Source: Bugulina stolonifera | Lineage: Eukaryota; Bryozoa; Gymnolaemata; Cheilostomatida; Bugulidae | DNA: 64,000 nt | NCBI GenBank assembly: GCA_935421135.1 | Contig: OW285191.1 | Span: 13,209,700-13,273,699, forward strand | Direction: 5' to 3' | Part shown: in pieces, positions 25,162 through 39,000 of the stretch | How the letters are laid out: each line of letters starts with the position of its first letter | Numbering within the stretch: the first letter of the stretch is position 1 | Position numbers and translations under genes: made by a program | Notes under the pieces: generated by a model | Database searches by the model: none | Told to the model about the DNA's origin: nothing | What the model saw: the letters and a program-made list of their open reading frames with translations, nothing else

Positions 25162-28100
25162 TTATTCCTTTCTATCAGGAAAGTGACGTGACATTTCTAG
25201 CAGTATTTGTGCAGGTAAACCAGGTACCTGTGCCCTAGATACCTCACTAGCAGTACTACCTGCATCAGCTGTGAAGAATGTACTAGAAGAAGGTGGGGCT
25301 GGGGGACGGATAGCTGCTGGTCTGGGGGCGGTCCTAGTGGGCCCCCTAGAGTCAAACTCCTCATATATAACTGCAGCTACAAACAACAATCATTAATAAG
25401 AAGAGAAAGGGCACATGCACTGAACAACTATACCTCAGTCAGACAGTGTGATAGTGATATCCCATTCAACTTGACGCACACATGTTATACACCTGCAGAG
25501 CACTTAATATACATGTCAGGTAGATGGCTGGATAGCAAACTTCAACACATCACATTCATATAAGAGGTTTACCATTGTAAGTAATTCTCTGGCTTTCTGT
25601 AACATACAACCCCACATGTATTCACGTGCTTTGACTGAATTGGGTTAAACAATACCTGCAATTTATAATCCACTTAGGAATGTTTATCCATCGAAGTCAA
25701 ACTTTGGAGTTGTCTGCCTATATAGGATTATATTATGTAATAGTAGTGTAACAAATAGTGGGCATCCTTACCAGGTCTAACAGTTCCTGTCTGGTAAATC
25801 TGTATGAAGTCTTGTATGTCCTTGTCAGCATCGCATTTCTCAATCACCAGCCTAGCTTCCTCATTGGCCTATATCACAGCAAACAGTGTATAGCATACTA
25901 GTTATTGACCTATATCACAGTAAACAGCATATACCATACTCATTGACCTATATCACGGTAAACAGTGCATAGCATACTCATTGACCTAGTTAGATCAACG
26001 TAAACAGTGCATAGCATACTTATTGACCTATGTCACAGTAAACAGTGCATAGCATACTTATTGACCTATATCACAGTAAACAGTGTATAGCATACTCATT
26101 CACCTACACCACAGCAAACAGTGTATAGCAAAAAGCAGGTATGTTACATATAATACATTATTCTAATGTGTAGACCGATACTTGAGGCAACACCTACACT
26201 ATACCTAAGCTAAGAGAGTACCTACCTGGTCCTGATCATACAGTGTCTTAGAGTCAAAGTTGGTGTAGGCCCACAGCTCATTCCTAAAGAAAAGGATCCT
26301 CCCATGCTCTACTCTTTGGAATGTCTCGCACATATTCACCATCTCTGTCTCCCAGCTAGTTCTGGTCACTTCCAGCTGTCTCACTAAACCCTGGTATGTA
26401 TCATCAGCCTTCAGCTTCTCATCCTTGCATCTCATAGACTTGGCCTCTAACTAAAAGCACATGGGACTAATACACAGTATAGCCACAAGCATATGACACT
26501 GCCAGACTTTAACCAATCACTGGCTAGGAATAGTTGACCTGGTGCCCAGGTTAACCGCAGAGTAGTCAACTGCATTTACCTTCTCAAGGTCTCGCAACGC
26601 CTTTGGATTATTGGTGCCTTGGAGTTGTGCCTTCTCAGTGTTATATGTCTGAATACTGACTTCATAGGCCTCTGATTTCTTCTGATATGTCTGCATGCTC
26701 TGAATATAGACATGTATGACATCACCATTCTCTGTACATAGGTATTTGTGACATCATCATTATGTGTATATAAAAATGCATGACATCATTTTCTGTATAT
26801 ACGCATTTATCACATCAACATTTTCTGTGTATAGATATCTATGACATCAACATTTTCTGTGTATAGATATCTATGACATCAACATTTTCTGTATACAGGC
26901 ATTTATAGCATCATAATTTTCTGTATATAGATACATGTATATTATATAACAATCCATTATCATTCTCCAAACGTTTAGACATTTCGTAATAATTATAGGT
27001 GAGGTTCTCATATGACATAATCATTGCATGACATCATCGGTCACCACCATAATACATTATGACATCATCAGTGAATGACATCTAAAAATGCCGTATATTG
27101 AACATTATAAGCATTTAAACATTCAACAGCATATTCAAAAACATTGTTCTCTGAATGCATCAGTAAATCACTTACTGAGAGAGTCTGCTTATAGAGATCC
27201 TTTTTAAATCCTTGAAGTCGTTTAACAGAATCTTCTGCTACTTTACATTGAGTAGTTAGCTTCTCTCTCTCTGAATGCATTCTGCCCACCTGGTCCACCA
27301 GAGCCTGACTGAGGTCCTGGTGGAGGTAAGACAACTTTTCCACATTGTTTTTCAAAGCAGTGAGTACATCCTTCAGGGTCCTACAGGAGATGAGTTCATA
27401 CAACTAACAGTAGGAACAGGAAGTGATACAGCATTACACTATTAGAACACGAAATAGACATAACATGGCCTTGCTGAGTTTCGGCACAAAGCCAGCAATC
27501 TTATCTTCACCATTAGAGAGCTCTGTATCTACATGTATATAGATTGTGCATCAACTATAATTACTAGAGTACTAACCTACATTGTATACTCTTGTAGTAG
27601 AATGGCTACTGGTATACAGAGTGATGTGACAATCTTATACATATATGGATGTGACAGTGGTATCTGTACATGACAGTTGTGTATGTATGTGAGAGTATGT
27701 ATTATGTGGAATGCACATGTTGCCTACTCAATGTTCACAGATACTTTTTGTACACAGTGATCTCTAACTTACCCAGACTCTGTACTGCCAAAGGAGGTTT
27801 TGGATAATTTATGTAGAGCTTTAGCATAATCATCCTCTATCTTTGCTCTACGAGTAAAGGGTAATATTAGAATGGGTGAATGGGTGGAATAAAGAGAAAG
27901 TACATATTATATTTCGTGGCATTCATGTCTCTATATCAACAATACAGTACAAGAAAACTAATACTGAATAGCACTATATCCATTAGAAATAGTAGTTTTG
28001 TCGCTATAAAATAGCCTTCAACTCGTGTCACCTTAAGTGCTTAATGCTCAGGGGATAACCAAAGACAGTTTGCTACCATAATACTAAATACTGCAAGCTA

Positions 28101-28909
28101 AACATACATAATTATAGAGTGGACAAAATTCCAGAGTAAAATATTTGACTACAATCAACTTCCAGCATGGCTGTATTTTTTAATAGAAGCAAAAATTTGT
28201 GAAATATTATCTTTCAAACGCTGTCTCTATATCTCTTTTAAACTGATCATCAACTCAATCCAGTATTCTGTCTCTCTACAACCAGTAGATAGTGATAACT
28301 AATTCCATATAGGCCTAACATATAATTATATAGGCTACGATAAATTTACACTATAATCCTACCTCTCTTTTACAAATGACTCCACTTCCCTGGATGCAGT
28401 TCTACCATCTTTAATTCTTTTCACAAGAATATCAAACCCTACTGTAGACACAAACTCTGTATTCTATAATAACAAACAAATAATATGTTATACCTATAAG
28501 CAGTGTCAGTATAAACTATAATATTAGTGAGCTGTTAGTATCTAGGGAATATTATTTATATTAAAGTAGATCTACTATTGAGGAAGAACAAGACAATCAT
28601 GAAGAAAACGCTACATAAATAATATTGTAAATATATGATGTACAACTACTGCATAGCCTGGGATCCAAGTAGTGACTGAGTACACAGTGCCGCTGCTGCC
28701 ATACCATACATCACAATCAATCTCAAACAGTCAAACTCCTACTCGTTCACAGATCTGGGAACACAAACTAAGTGGCAACAATAAATTACCTTTTGATATA
28801 CAATATTCTACTCTCCAGAGTACATTATGTAGCCTAATGCTATACGTTTCATGAAATTATTAAATTTTTTACTTACCCAAAAACATTCAGAGAATTTTTG
28901 GACAACCAT
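25162..28909 (-). CDS. PSTPIP-like F-BAR domain protein, complete, 8 exons
   Basis: F-BAR proteins bend membranes and link them to actin; the PSTPIP group binds PEST phosphatases and WASP-type regulators. Exons in transcript order: 28877-28909, 28363-28463, 27773-27847, 27176-27380, 26580-26699, 26226-26450, 25772-25868, 25162-25376; phases agree, giving 356 aa. The start is MVVQKFSECFW, matching the PSTPIP FxxxFW opening; an in-frame stop lies about 45 bp upstream and there is no earlier ATG. The F-BAR domain covers about 5-285, with family-like ILFFRNELW and the end segment EEARLVIEKCDADKDIQDFI followed by TGT, closely resembling PSTPIP1/2. The tail is proline-rich (RPAAIRPPAPPSSS) and has no SH3 domain, so it is more like PSTPIP2 than PSTPIP1. 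An alternative last exon may exist at 24876-24919. Confidence 0.9.
25861..26125. repeat. About 40-bp tandem repeat containing copies of the F-BAR exon 7 acceptor
   Basis: Units of the type tcattgacctatatcacagt (then aaacagtgcatagcatac) recur seven times from 25861. The first unit overlaps exon 7: on the minus strand gtgatatag|GCCAATGA is the real acceptor plus the first exon bases, and most of the other units carry gtgatatag|gtcaatga or a close variant. The array evidently spread from the splice junction. Confidence 0.92.
26700..26900. repeat. About 33-bp tandem repeat in F-BAR intron 4
   Basis: Degenerate units tgacatcaacattttctgtg (then tatagatatcta) recur about six times. The array begins at the exon 5 acceptor (26699/26700). 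Confidence 0.85.
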
Positions 28910-31089
28910 AATGAGACATTTAGCATCAATCAATCCTTTGTCATTATACACAGCTTATGCACACATAGATATTAGCTGGAGCGTATACAGCGCGTCTCTT
29001 TCTTCACAAGAGTTTGCTAAAAGTAAGAACTAGGTGCAAAGATCACACATGTATATCCAAGACAATAACAGAAGATGCTTTCATATAGGGAGGGGGAAAC
29101 AATCCTGTATTGTACTAAATCTGCAGTGTAATTACTAGGCAGTTGTATACTATCATTATATTGTCTACATGAGAACTAGTGTGTATAACTTAAACTTAAA
29201 CTGTATAACTATAACATTACTTGGCTACCTACCGTGATAACGTGTAACATGAGTAGGCAATAGCTGGTAGATAGTAGATGACAATATTGTACAAGATATA
29301 CAATCTAATCATAATGAGCATAATGTGAGCAGATGAGAAGGAAAAATGATAATATAAATCTAGACATTGTACACTCATACATGGGGTGATGTTACCTACT
29401 GAAATAATGACAATATCCAATATCTGCAATCACAGTACCCTCTGGCACCTTACATAATTGGTACAGAGATAATTATTTTACTAGCTTACAGGTGACACAT
29501 CCTGTTAAATACGCACTTCTTTAAAATTTATTTAAAACTTGTAGTATGTTGTAATGGTTGTTAGAGCAGAATTCCTTTATGGGTAAAATGTAGTACCCAG
29601 CACTTAAATCTCAACCTGGTGACATTATGCCTGTGCTTTATCACAAAAGAATATTGAAGTTGTTAACTTATTTGACAACAATTGTAAACAATGTAATATA
29701 TACTTTAGTATATACAGGTACTTACAATGCAATCTAATGTATAGGAAAGAACCACAGGGTGCTTATTCAAACTACTACTCCTGATGCATACTACCTGTAT
29801 GTAGATTTCATATATTGTGTTAATATCAGTAGCACATATCAGTAGACAAGGAAGTGATCCACTCCCTTCTAGCTTATACCCAATAGAATGACAGGTAGAT
29901 AATGTCATCAAGTCATAATAATAAGTATAGCTGCAGTGCAGCATGGGAACAATACTTGAATTAGCTTGGCTATTATCAGCCTTAACAGTTTATTTACTTT
30001 CCTTATCTGAAGGACTGCATGATCTACTGCTTGCAGAACACCAATATAAAATCTGAGGCTATTGAGTTGACCAATTCTGCATAACAAACCAAACCTGGTT
30101 ACAATGCAACTCTCTAATTAGCACTATGTATGTTCATATTATAAGACTACAAAAAAAATTTAAAAGAAAAGTCTGAGAATACAGGTTCACTTCTCATCGG
30201 AACATACTTCAACACCAATACAAGACCGACAAAATTCCCAGTGCATTGAAGGAACATAAATTTCATATGTCCTGATATTAATAAAATTATAATCAAGTCT
30301 AAAAGTATGCATGAACGATTACCAATATGGATAGACTTATTATAAAATCTAGTTAATTGATTATGATAATGACTGATGAATATATCAAGTAAAGTACCAA
30401 AATGAGTAGACTGAGTAGAAAGAGTCCTGAATGGCCTGAAACCATTGAAATGGCCTTCCAGTCCAATAGGATTGTCACATTGTTGCACATATCAGAGCCA
30501 TCCCATGGAAGTGATCACACATCAGCAAGTCTCGGGTCTTGAGAAGTTAGTAGAACGGGTCATGCCCGCCCTATTATATTTCTGTGTCCTGGTTTAAGAA
30601 GTCTAGTCACTTTTAATATCCGACGTTTTATCCCTACTTCCCAGACTTAACCTGTCTCAGTATTACAAATGGCCGCCTTGAAGCCTGGAGGTCCAACCTG
30701 ACCTCATGAATCTTATAGACATTAATTAGCTACATGCACCTACCGCTTTATGCATTTATATTATAATTACAATGCTCACTTGTAATTATTTCTGTATCAT
30801 TACACATATTGCGATTGCGGACCTATTTGTACCCTCAGTGTTCTATGTACATCATTATAATTGCATGTCTAATGTGGCTAGACTAAAATTTAAAGCAGTA
30901 CCATCTCTGACTCATACTTGTGCATTCTTGTATCAATCTACAGCGGTAGGCCTACCTGTTTCTCTACCGACGGTTTTACCTATATGTATATTATTGTAAG
31001 ACAGGCTTGTTCATGTGCAAATCTACTCAGCCTTACTATATAAGGTGCTACATTTTTGCTATAGGCCTACTCTTCAGTTATCTTTGGGC

Positions 31090-31560
31090 AGCTAATAAAG
31101 CTTATAATTATTTTATACAGTATATAATAATAATAAGTACAAGGATTTAGTATATTAAATTATATTATTACTATAATTATATTTACAATATTTTACATTT
31201 ATATTTTATATTTACATTATTATATTTTATATTTATTATTTATATTTATTTTATATTATATTTACATTTATATTTTATATTTACATGATTTTACAATAAC
31301 ATAACAATAATATAAATTTATTATTTTTTTCATATTTGATATTACTATATTTATATTACAAAATATATATTTTATATAAATTACATTATATTATTGTAAA
31401 ACTAAAATATATGATATAAAATTAAATACTAATATTATATTTATAATAATAATAATTTATTAAATTATATAAATATAATATTCTATTGAAATTCATTTGT
31501 TAATTGTACAAAATATTAAAATTAAATATAATAATATAATTTATATACTTATACCAAGGA
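31090..31560. repeat. Extreme A+T tract of tta/ata words
   Basis: For about 450 bases the sequence is nearly free of G and C and consists of degenerate tatattta-type words. This is simple-sequence-like DNA with no coding potential. Confidence 0.8.
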
Positions 31561-32956
31561 GTACTCCTTGCTTATACTATTACTATTATAGGCCTACAAC
31601 TAAGATAAGTTTATTTAAAACTTAACACTCATTTATACATTTAGTGCTCCAGAGTGTACGATGTCTTCACATGTATGTATTCAAAGGTAATAACAGTTAC
31701 AATCAACTCCTTGGTTACAATTAAGTGAATTAACAATATCAACATGAATACCAACATCAATAATCATTATGATTACATTATCACGATTATCAAATCATCA
31801 TCATCTCATCCTGATCATCACCATGAATGATTATCATAAGTAAATAAAATGATACTTTACTCCTTGCTTTAACATATCACATTTTGATTTAATAATCGTT
31901 AGAGTTGACTTTTTAATAATAAATATATTCATTTAAACTTGAGAAAGAAGACTCGTATAACAAGGTTTAATCAGTAATCACCAGGAGAGTTCAAAGAATA
32001 GAATTCAATTCAATAATAGTTATATATATATATATAACAAGAAGGAAGTTGTGCACAACTTGGATATTCAGCTAATTTAGCAAGAACTTCCTGCTTATAC
32101 CTGGGGAACTGTGCGTTTCCAGCACGAGGAATTTGTGAAAGTTCTTGTCATGAGTTATCTAGAACATTTAAACGTATTTTTGTTATAAATTAATTAGTTT
32201 TGTTTTTTATTTATTTAGCTTTGTAGATCTACCCTAGTGCTGTGGATTAGATAATCCGATCGTCATTGTAGCGGATATTTAATTGTACACATGAGAAGAC
32301 AACTCTATCTATAAGGACAATTCCTTATTTTGAGATGGCAACATAATATTATAATTATAGTACTGTATAGTGCAAAACCAGTCAATGACTTATGCATGCT
32401 GCCTCGTGTTTCTAAAGCCGTGGTGTTTTTGATTATCAATACATAGTGAAGGAAGCACTTCCGATGTCCCCTTGGTATTTTCCTCCACACAGCAATAATG
32501 AACTGATTTTGTTGACTAGGCTTTACACTAGTGTATGAATATTATGCAATATTATCTACACGAAGCCAAGCTCCAGCAACACAGCTTATAAATATTTCAG
32601 AGGAGAAAAGTAATTATTTTGGCGTGAATCAAGATCTATATTTTAAATATTTCCAATATAAAAATAGAGCTGATTGGTAGCATAGGGCCACATCAAATAA
32701 ATAATAAATCACTAATATCGAATATGGACAGATACACAAATATAAAAACTAAATAACAGAACTTGTAACTGTGGACAAGCAATATTGTACTCTCTTGCAT
32801 CACAGAAGACTTGGTAACCACTTATGACTAATGCATAATACCTGTAGATTGAACAGCATACTAATATAATTATAAACTATATATTTAATAAATTACGAAT
32901 ACCACCAATAATACTACAGTTAAAGGTATATCTTAAGTAAAGACCATGACATTGTG

Positions 32957-32962
32957 TTTATT
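32957..32962 (-). terminator. Polyadenylation signal of BTBD7
   Basis: TTTATT on the plus strand is AATAAA on the minus strand, about 95 bp after the BTBD7 stop codon. Confidence 0.55.
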
Positions 32963-33057
32963 TACAGCAGATACTAGTATAGTAACGGGCAATGGGAATC
33001 ACTCTAACATAGTAGGTAACAGATCAGGTAGGTAGATCAATCATGGTGTCATCATTG

Positions 33058-36000
33058 CTAGAGCATAGCCTGCCAAGTGTTGCTAGGACTAGAGGTAATG
33101 TCGGGTGGGGTTGAGGTACCAGTGAGTCTACGGGGAGGTTGTGGCGCTATATCAGGAGGTGGACCCGCTCTAGCTAACATTCTGTCATACTCAATGTTTA
33201 TATTCCTTGTGAGGGAAGAGTATAGTAGGTTACTGCATGAGGATGATGTATGACTACGTGAAGTTCTTGGAGGGGTGTGATATAGATTAGTAGTATGACT
33301 CCGTGCACGAGAACGGTTCAATTTAGAATCTAGAGTAGATGCATGACGGGTCGATGGAGTGGAGGTAGATTGTCGTGGCTGTGTAAGGTTATGTCGACTG
33401 GATGGGGGAGAGTCACCCAAAAGGTCTGGTTGCAGGGGGCATTCAATCGGCTGACTACACTCCTGTTTAACCGGTTCCTTGCGCCGAGGTAGTGATTGTG
33501 TGGTTGTTATAGCGGACCGTTTTCTCACCCTGTTTAGTGAAGAGACTAACAGACCTCTGGACTTGACTGCTGCTCCTATCAAACAAAACCAGTCTAATAA
33601 AACAGAAACCAAATCACTGGAAAATAATAGTCAAGTGTAGGAATATACAGAACCGGGCTGAGAGTGACACCACGTGTACTAAATGTGTAAAACAAGCCAC
33701 CTATCTTTCACCTGCCTGTCAGTCAGCTAATCAGTCAGACAGTCACTCAGTTGTCTAGCAGTAATGTCTCATAATATACATGTACCAGAAAAGAGGCAAG
33801 CAGGTAAAAGGAGGACTATTTAGTATTCTATGTGAGTTGACTTACTTGGTAAACTGTATTCAGTTTCAGAACTAGAGTGAGAGTGCAGTGTAACATCAGG
33901 GAATGGGGTAGAGTTGGCACCCACCCCACCCGTATGTTGCCTATAGCTCCTAACAGAGAGAAGGGTTACATCAGGTGAAGAGTTGACAGAGTGGATAGTT
34001 AGATTCTCATAGGATGAGGAGAGTCCATGCTGAAGTATAAGTCTCTCTGGTGCAAGGTCTGGTACAAGGCTGTAAGTAGGTATAAGTGTACATTATACAA
34101 GAGCAATAAATGGTATACAGTACATTCTACCCATATCAACGTAGAACTAGAACTAGGTTTATTGTTGTCAAACACATCATCTAGATGTTTTCAACAAAAG
34201 TCAAAATGTATGATATAGTTTCAAATTGACCAGTGATGACATTAGTATGTAACCGCTAGAAAATATTTAATGTATGAGTTGTCATACCATTACTACAGGC
34301 AGATGATTGCATGAGAAGACAACTCCCCCCACAGATACACAACACAACGAAATTGACTAAATTATGATGTCTGAAAATTTTTCTGCAAAATAAAATTGGT
34401 TTAATAATAAGTTCTAAGACTAATAGACATCTCCTGGTACCTGCTAGCTAGTATGTCTGAGCCATGTCTGCTCTCAGCGGATTGGGTGGATGATTGAGCT
34501 CTGTTGTTGATAGTATAGATAATCTGATCAGGATAGGACAACTCCCTCACTGCCCACAGGCAGACCTACAGTATATACATAGTTCGACAGTGGAGGAATG
34601 ACTAACTAATAGCATTAGATATGGTGTCTCAGGACAGTTAGTGTGGTAGACGGACTGGTGTAGCGGACTGAGAATCATACACTTCCATGCTACGATTAAA
34701 AGATGAGGTATTTCTCTCATCAAGATGACTATTAATACACATGAGTAAACCAACAGTAACCAAATAGTCTTACCAGGTAGGTTAGTGTAATACACCAACA
34801 GTAACCAAATAGCCTTACCAGGTAGGTTAGTGTAATACACCAACAGTAACCAAATAGTCTTACCAGGTAGGTTAGTGTAATACACCAACAGTAACCAAAT
34901 AGCCTTACCAGGTAGGTTAGTGTAATACTATACCTGTTTGAGAACTGCAGACTTATCCCAGCAGGCCTGGAGTGCCTGAACTACTAGAGAGGTCTGCAGT
35001 AACTGTTCTGTTCTCTGTACAACACCATCTACTTCTGTGGAGTTGAATGACATATGGGAGAGACCATCTACAATTACAGTACACATTTTGCAATGACTGG
35101 ATCAACCAGGTTTTTTAGCAGTTTGGAATTGTCTTACCTTCACCCATTTTATGCAAGCCTTTGCACTTTGCCACTAAAAATTAGGTGTTGTCCTACCTAA
35201 GAATGGGACTACATTGTATATTACAAGTATAACATATATTATATAACCAACATTATTTCTGTATAATATTATACCATACAATTTCTGTGTGATCATTGAA
35301 ATTGGTTTTCCAAATTGAAGGCAAGACAACTCCAAATTAGCGATTCATTTTACCTAGCAGTCATTACATTACAATGTACATGCGTATATAACCATCAACA
35401 GTGTAAAGCCCATGGGTTGACAACTGCTAATTGCTTATACCCACCTTGCAGCCTTGTCATATTCTGTACTGTTGTGTGTCTGAGCATACGTGATCTACTG
35501 AGTGTATTCAGTGCAGGGTTTGGTCTGCTTGGCCTCCTAAGGTGAACCACGTCACTCTCTGACATGTCTTTAGTACGGTCCTCTAGCAGAGCCTGGTATA
35601 CAGATACAAAATATATATTATACACATGTATGACTTACTCTAGTCAAGGTATAGCAGATAATCTATTGATCTTTAGATTCCACAGTCTGCAAGCTGGCAG
35701 TGATTTGCAGCTTTTAGTGTTTGTGGTAACTTGTGTTCTACACTCATATTGATAATCAGTCAAGCAGAATTGCCCAATAGTCCAAGAGGTACCTGTAGTA
35801 ATTTAGCTGTCATAGTCAAAGAAAGTGGAAGGAAAGGAGCTATGTTACCTTACACAGCAATGCAATATCCCTATTGGGTCAGCTCAGGCCAATCAAACTG
35901 CTTTATGGTGGCCCCACATCAACCATTCACAAACAATATATGCATGTGGTTCTTACAACTAGATACTATTCTAAAGACTATCCAAAACTCAGCAGAAGGA

Positions 36001-39000
36001 TACAGAAAAGATCTGGAAAGGAAAGTGTATTGGGCAATGTTGGTATACTGTAACTGGGTGTGGCCAGAGGGACAGGTTACTATCATTGAGTAACACATCT
36101 TTCAATTATCTTTGACCATAGTTTAGAATTGCCAGATACCCAACCCATGGGTATATAACAACAATATAATTTACTTCAACAGTAAATCCCGTGAAGACTC
36201 TGTGCGTGTGAATACAAAAGGTCACCAGTAATACATCTACATAACCTGAGTAAACATTGTCAAAGTGAGAATTGTAATGCTGGCAGCCTACTTACCCTTG
36301 CCAAGTCATAGAAGGGCATATAAGCCCGAGGTATTTCATATCTGTTAGTGTTAGACTTTGAGGGTGGTACCCAGGCACCCCGCTGTCCATATGTACTGTG
36401 TAGATTGAGGATAGGCTCACTGGCAGTTATATCTCTGTTGGTATTACCACCTATGAGACCTCTCTTGACAGCACTTGTAACAACCTGTCAATATGTGATA
36501 CAAAAATAGCATCTGCAGCTGCCTGCTGTCCATATACAACATACATGTAGTGGCAACAACCACCTGTTACTGTACATTATTATCTCACTCATCACAAATG
36601 TGTTGAACTAGTCAACCCACCTCTGAGTTAGATGAGAGAATATGACTCTGCCTCACGTGTAACATCAGAGGGGAGGCAATCTCTCTTAGCTGAGAATCAT
36701 CCAGATCCTTAGCCTTAATTCCTTTCCTGGCTAGACTGTGAGCAGTGTTTGTTACCAGGTTGGGTTCTAGAAATGATTACATCATGCATGTGAGATGGAC
36801 GAGGCATTTCCGTATAACAACACAGCAGCACAGCAGCGATAAAGTGTGAAATATATAATTATTATAGTTTGTGAATAATTGCATTGGGCAGGATTGCTTA
36901 TGATATTAACTAAATATACCTCTACTTTCCAGTCTCCTAATTAGCTGGTGTTCTGACCAATTAATAACAGCTTGTAGGACGTCCAGCTCGCTAGCCTGTA
37001 GGAAGTCTGATTGCAGAATCTTGGCTAAGGTAGACTCATCTAGACTGTAGAGGGCTGGACACTGGCATATCTAGCCACAATCGAACAAGTTGTATTGTAA
37101 TACAATAAATGAGTGTACATGTTAATTCTGAAAGTGGTATATCACATAAGGTTATTGACCCAATATGTTATAATATATGTAGACCTAAAAATCCACAAAC
37201 AATTATGAGAAAAACATAAGAAACGACACTAAATTGATACGACATAAATTTTAAAAACTAACTATGTAAAACATATTGATTTGCAAGAGACAACGAGAAT
37301 ATTTAAAATGAGAGCATAACTCCAGCGAGTCATTGTTGCACATAACACGAGGAATATCCTGGAACCCTGTTTGCAGACGCTATACCAGTGTGGGTAAAGG
37401 CAGAATGAGTGGAGACTGTTACCTGCATGAAGTTGTCCTGAATGTACTGGAGTGCCTCCCTGTAGACCCACCTGGATCCGCTGGCCTCCTGGCTCCAGCA
37501 CAGAACTGTACTCAGATTCTCTGAGCTGATACTCTGCACTATGAAGTCTTCACATTCTACAGTTAGACATCATTGGTATATAGTGATAGACATCATTGGT
37601 AGTTAGTAATAGACATCATTGGTAGTTAGTGATAGACATCATAGGTAGTTAGTGATAGACATCATTGGTAGTTAGTGATAGACATCATTGGTAGTTAGTG
37701 ATAGACATCATTGGTAGATAGGGGTATACACACAGGATATATTCACATTCAGTATATGTGTACATAACCTCTCTACCCTATATACTAGGTGATATCAAAG
37801 TAGGGGGATTAAACTAGACAAGGAACTTGGCCAGTCTAAGACCTCCCAATGTAAACATAAGACATAGTCACACAGTCCAGTCAACTGTACTAATATGAAC
37901 TGAACATTAACTTGATGGATGTTGACAGTTATACAACTGTTGTAAGCTAGTAAGTACGACCATAGTTTGCATAGTGACTAGAATAATAATATAATAGGTA
38001 TACTCCATTTCCACTTGTTGATACTGACTGATACTTGGTGTGTATATATAGAGCAGTGGAATGGCTGTAGTTCCAAGGAATAGCCAACTTTTGACCATGG
38101 CCAACCAGCTGGGTAAACACCACTGTACTAATGTTTTGCAAGATTAGAATAAATAATCATGTACATACTTTCTATAAGCGCAGGTAGTTCAAGGAAGTTG
38201 CCAATATGATGAAGTTCCATTGTCTCCTCCAATAAAGTGATGCTTGTTCTACCTGCGACTATAGCCTCCACTTCACTCAGACTAGAAGAAGCGGCAGCAT
38301 TAGCCTGAGAGTTCACTAGACTCAGGTCCAGCTCATCCTGCAAACAAACATATTCCATACCATTTACTAGGACTTAGGGTAGGATACTGCTTATGCCGAG
38401 GCTAGGGGAGAGAGTGGATAGGTTCCCAAACAACACTGTCATTGACACAACTCTAAGGCTATAATAACATCCAATCATTCCTAGCATACTGAACATATCT
38501 TTCAGAGCAAATACATTTAACCTATTAATAACATCAACGGCCAGGTGCAGACGTGTAGAAATTTGAAATAACATATTATGTTCATTACCAGGGAGCAGCC
38601 ATGGCTTAGGGGTTAGAATGCTGAGCTTTCATGCTGAAGGTTCCAGGTTCAAGCCCCGGTCACGGTGGTGCTAGGAAGAGCATCCAGCCACAATTGCTCC
38701 TGTGTTAAGTCCTTGAGGTCATGCAAGCCAGCATGGCTTCAAAGTAACTCCTCTACCCCAGCCAAAAAAAGGCCATGTTATCTGGGCCTTTCTGACGGGG
38801 AGTTGGCCAGCACTGGCACCTGGCAGTGAGAGCTGCTAGGGGTTGGTCACGCCGAGGAGTATAAGTCGGTGAGTTTTATATTATGTTCATTACCAAAACT
38901 GAAGCAGGAGAAGTTGTTTCTTCTACTATCTGTCAAACTCATAGAATTCTAACTATAAACAAGGTACTAAGGCTATCCAAATTCATCCAGCACAGAATAT

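Larger units (their letters stand above)
28910..33057. other. Gene-poor intergenic region
   Basis: Holds the F-BAR promoter side and the BTBD7 3' flank. I found no supported gene. Open frames such as 30147-30488 on the minus strand have no recognisable domain. The interval includes an extreme A+T tract (31090-31560), a 16-bp perfect palindrome (caaggagtactccttg near 31555-31570) and a TA dinucleotide run near 32020-32035. Confidence 0.5.

Noticed and set aside
30147..30488. 113-codon minus ORF in the gene-poor region
   Set aside because: No recognisable motif, hydrophobic run from T-rich DNA, no splice or poly(A) support. It could be a decayed transposon fragment, but I cannot show it.
38591..38665. 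Functional tRNA gene
   Set aside because: The A and B boxes are present, but the acceptor and anticodon arms do not pair well and an 18-bp target duplication bounds a longer unit. It is a SINE.
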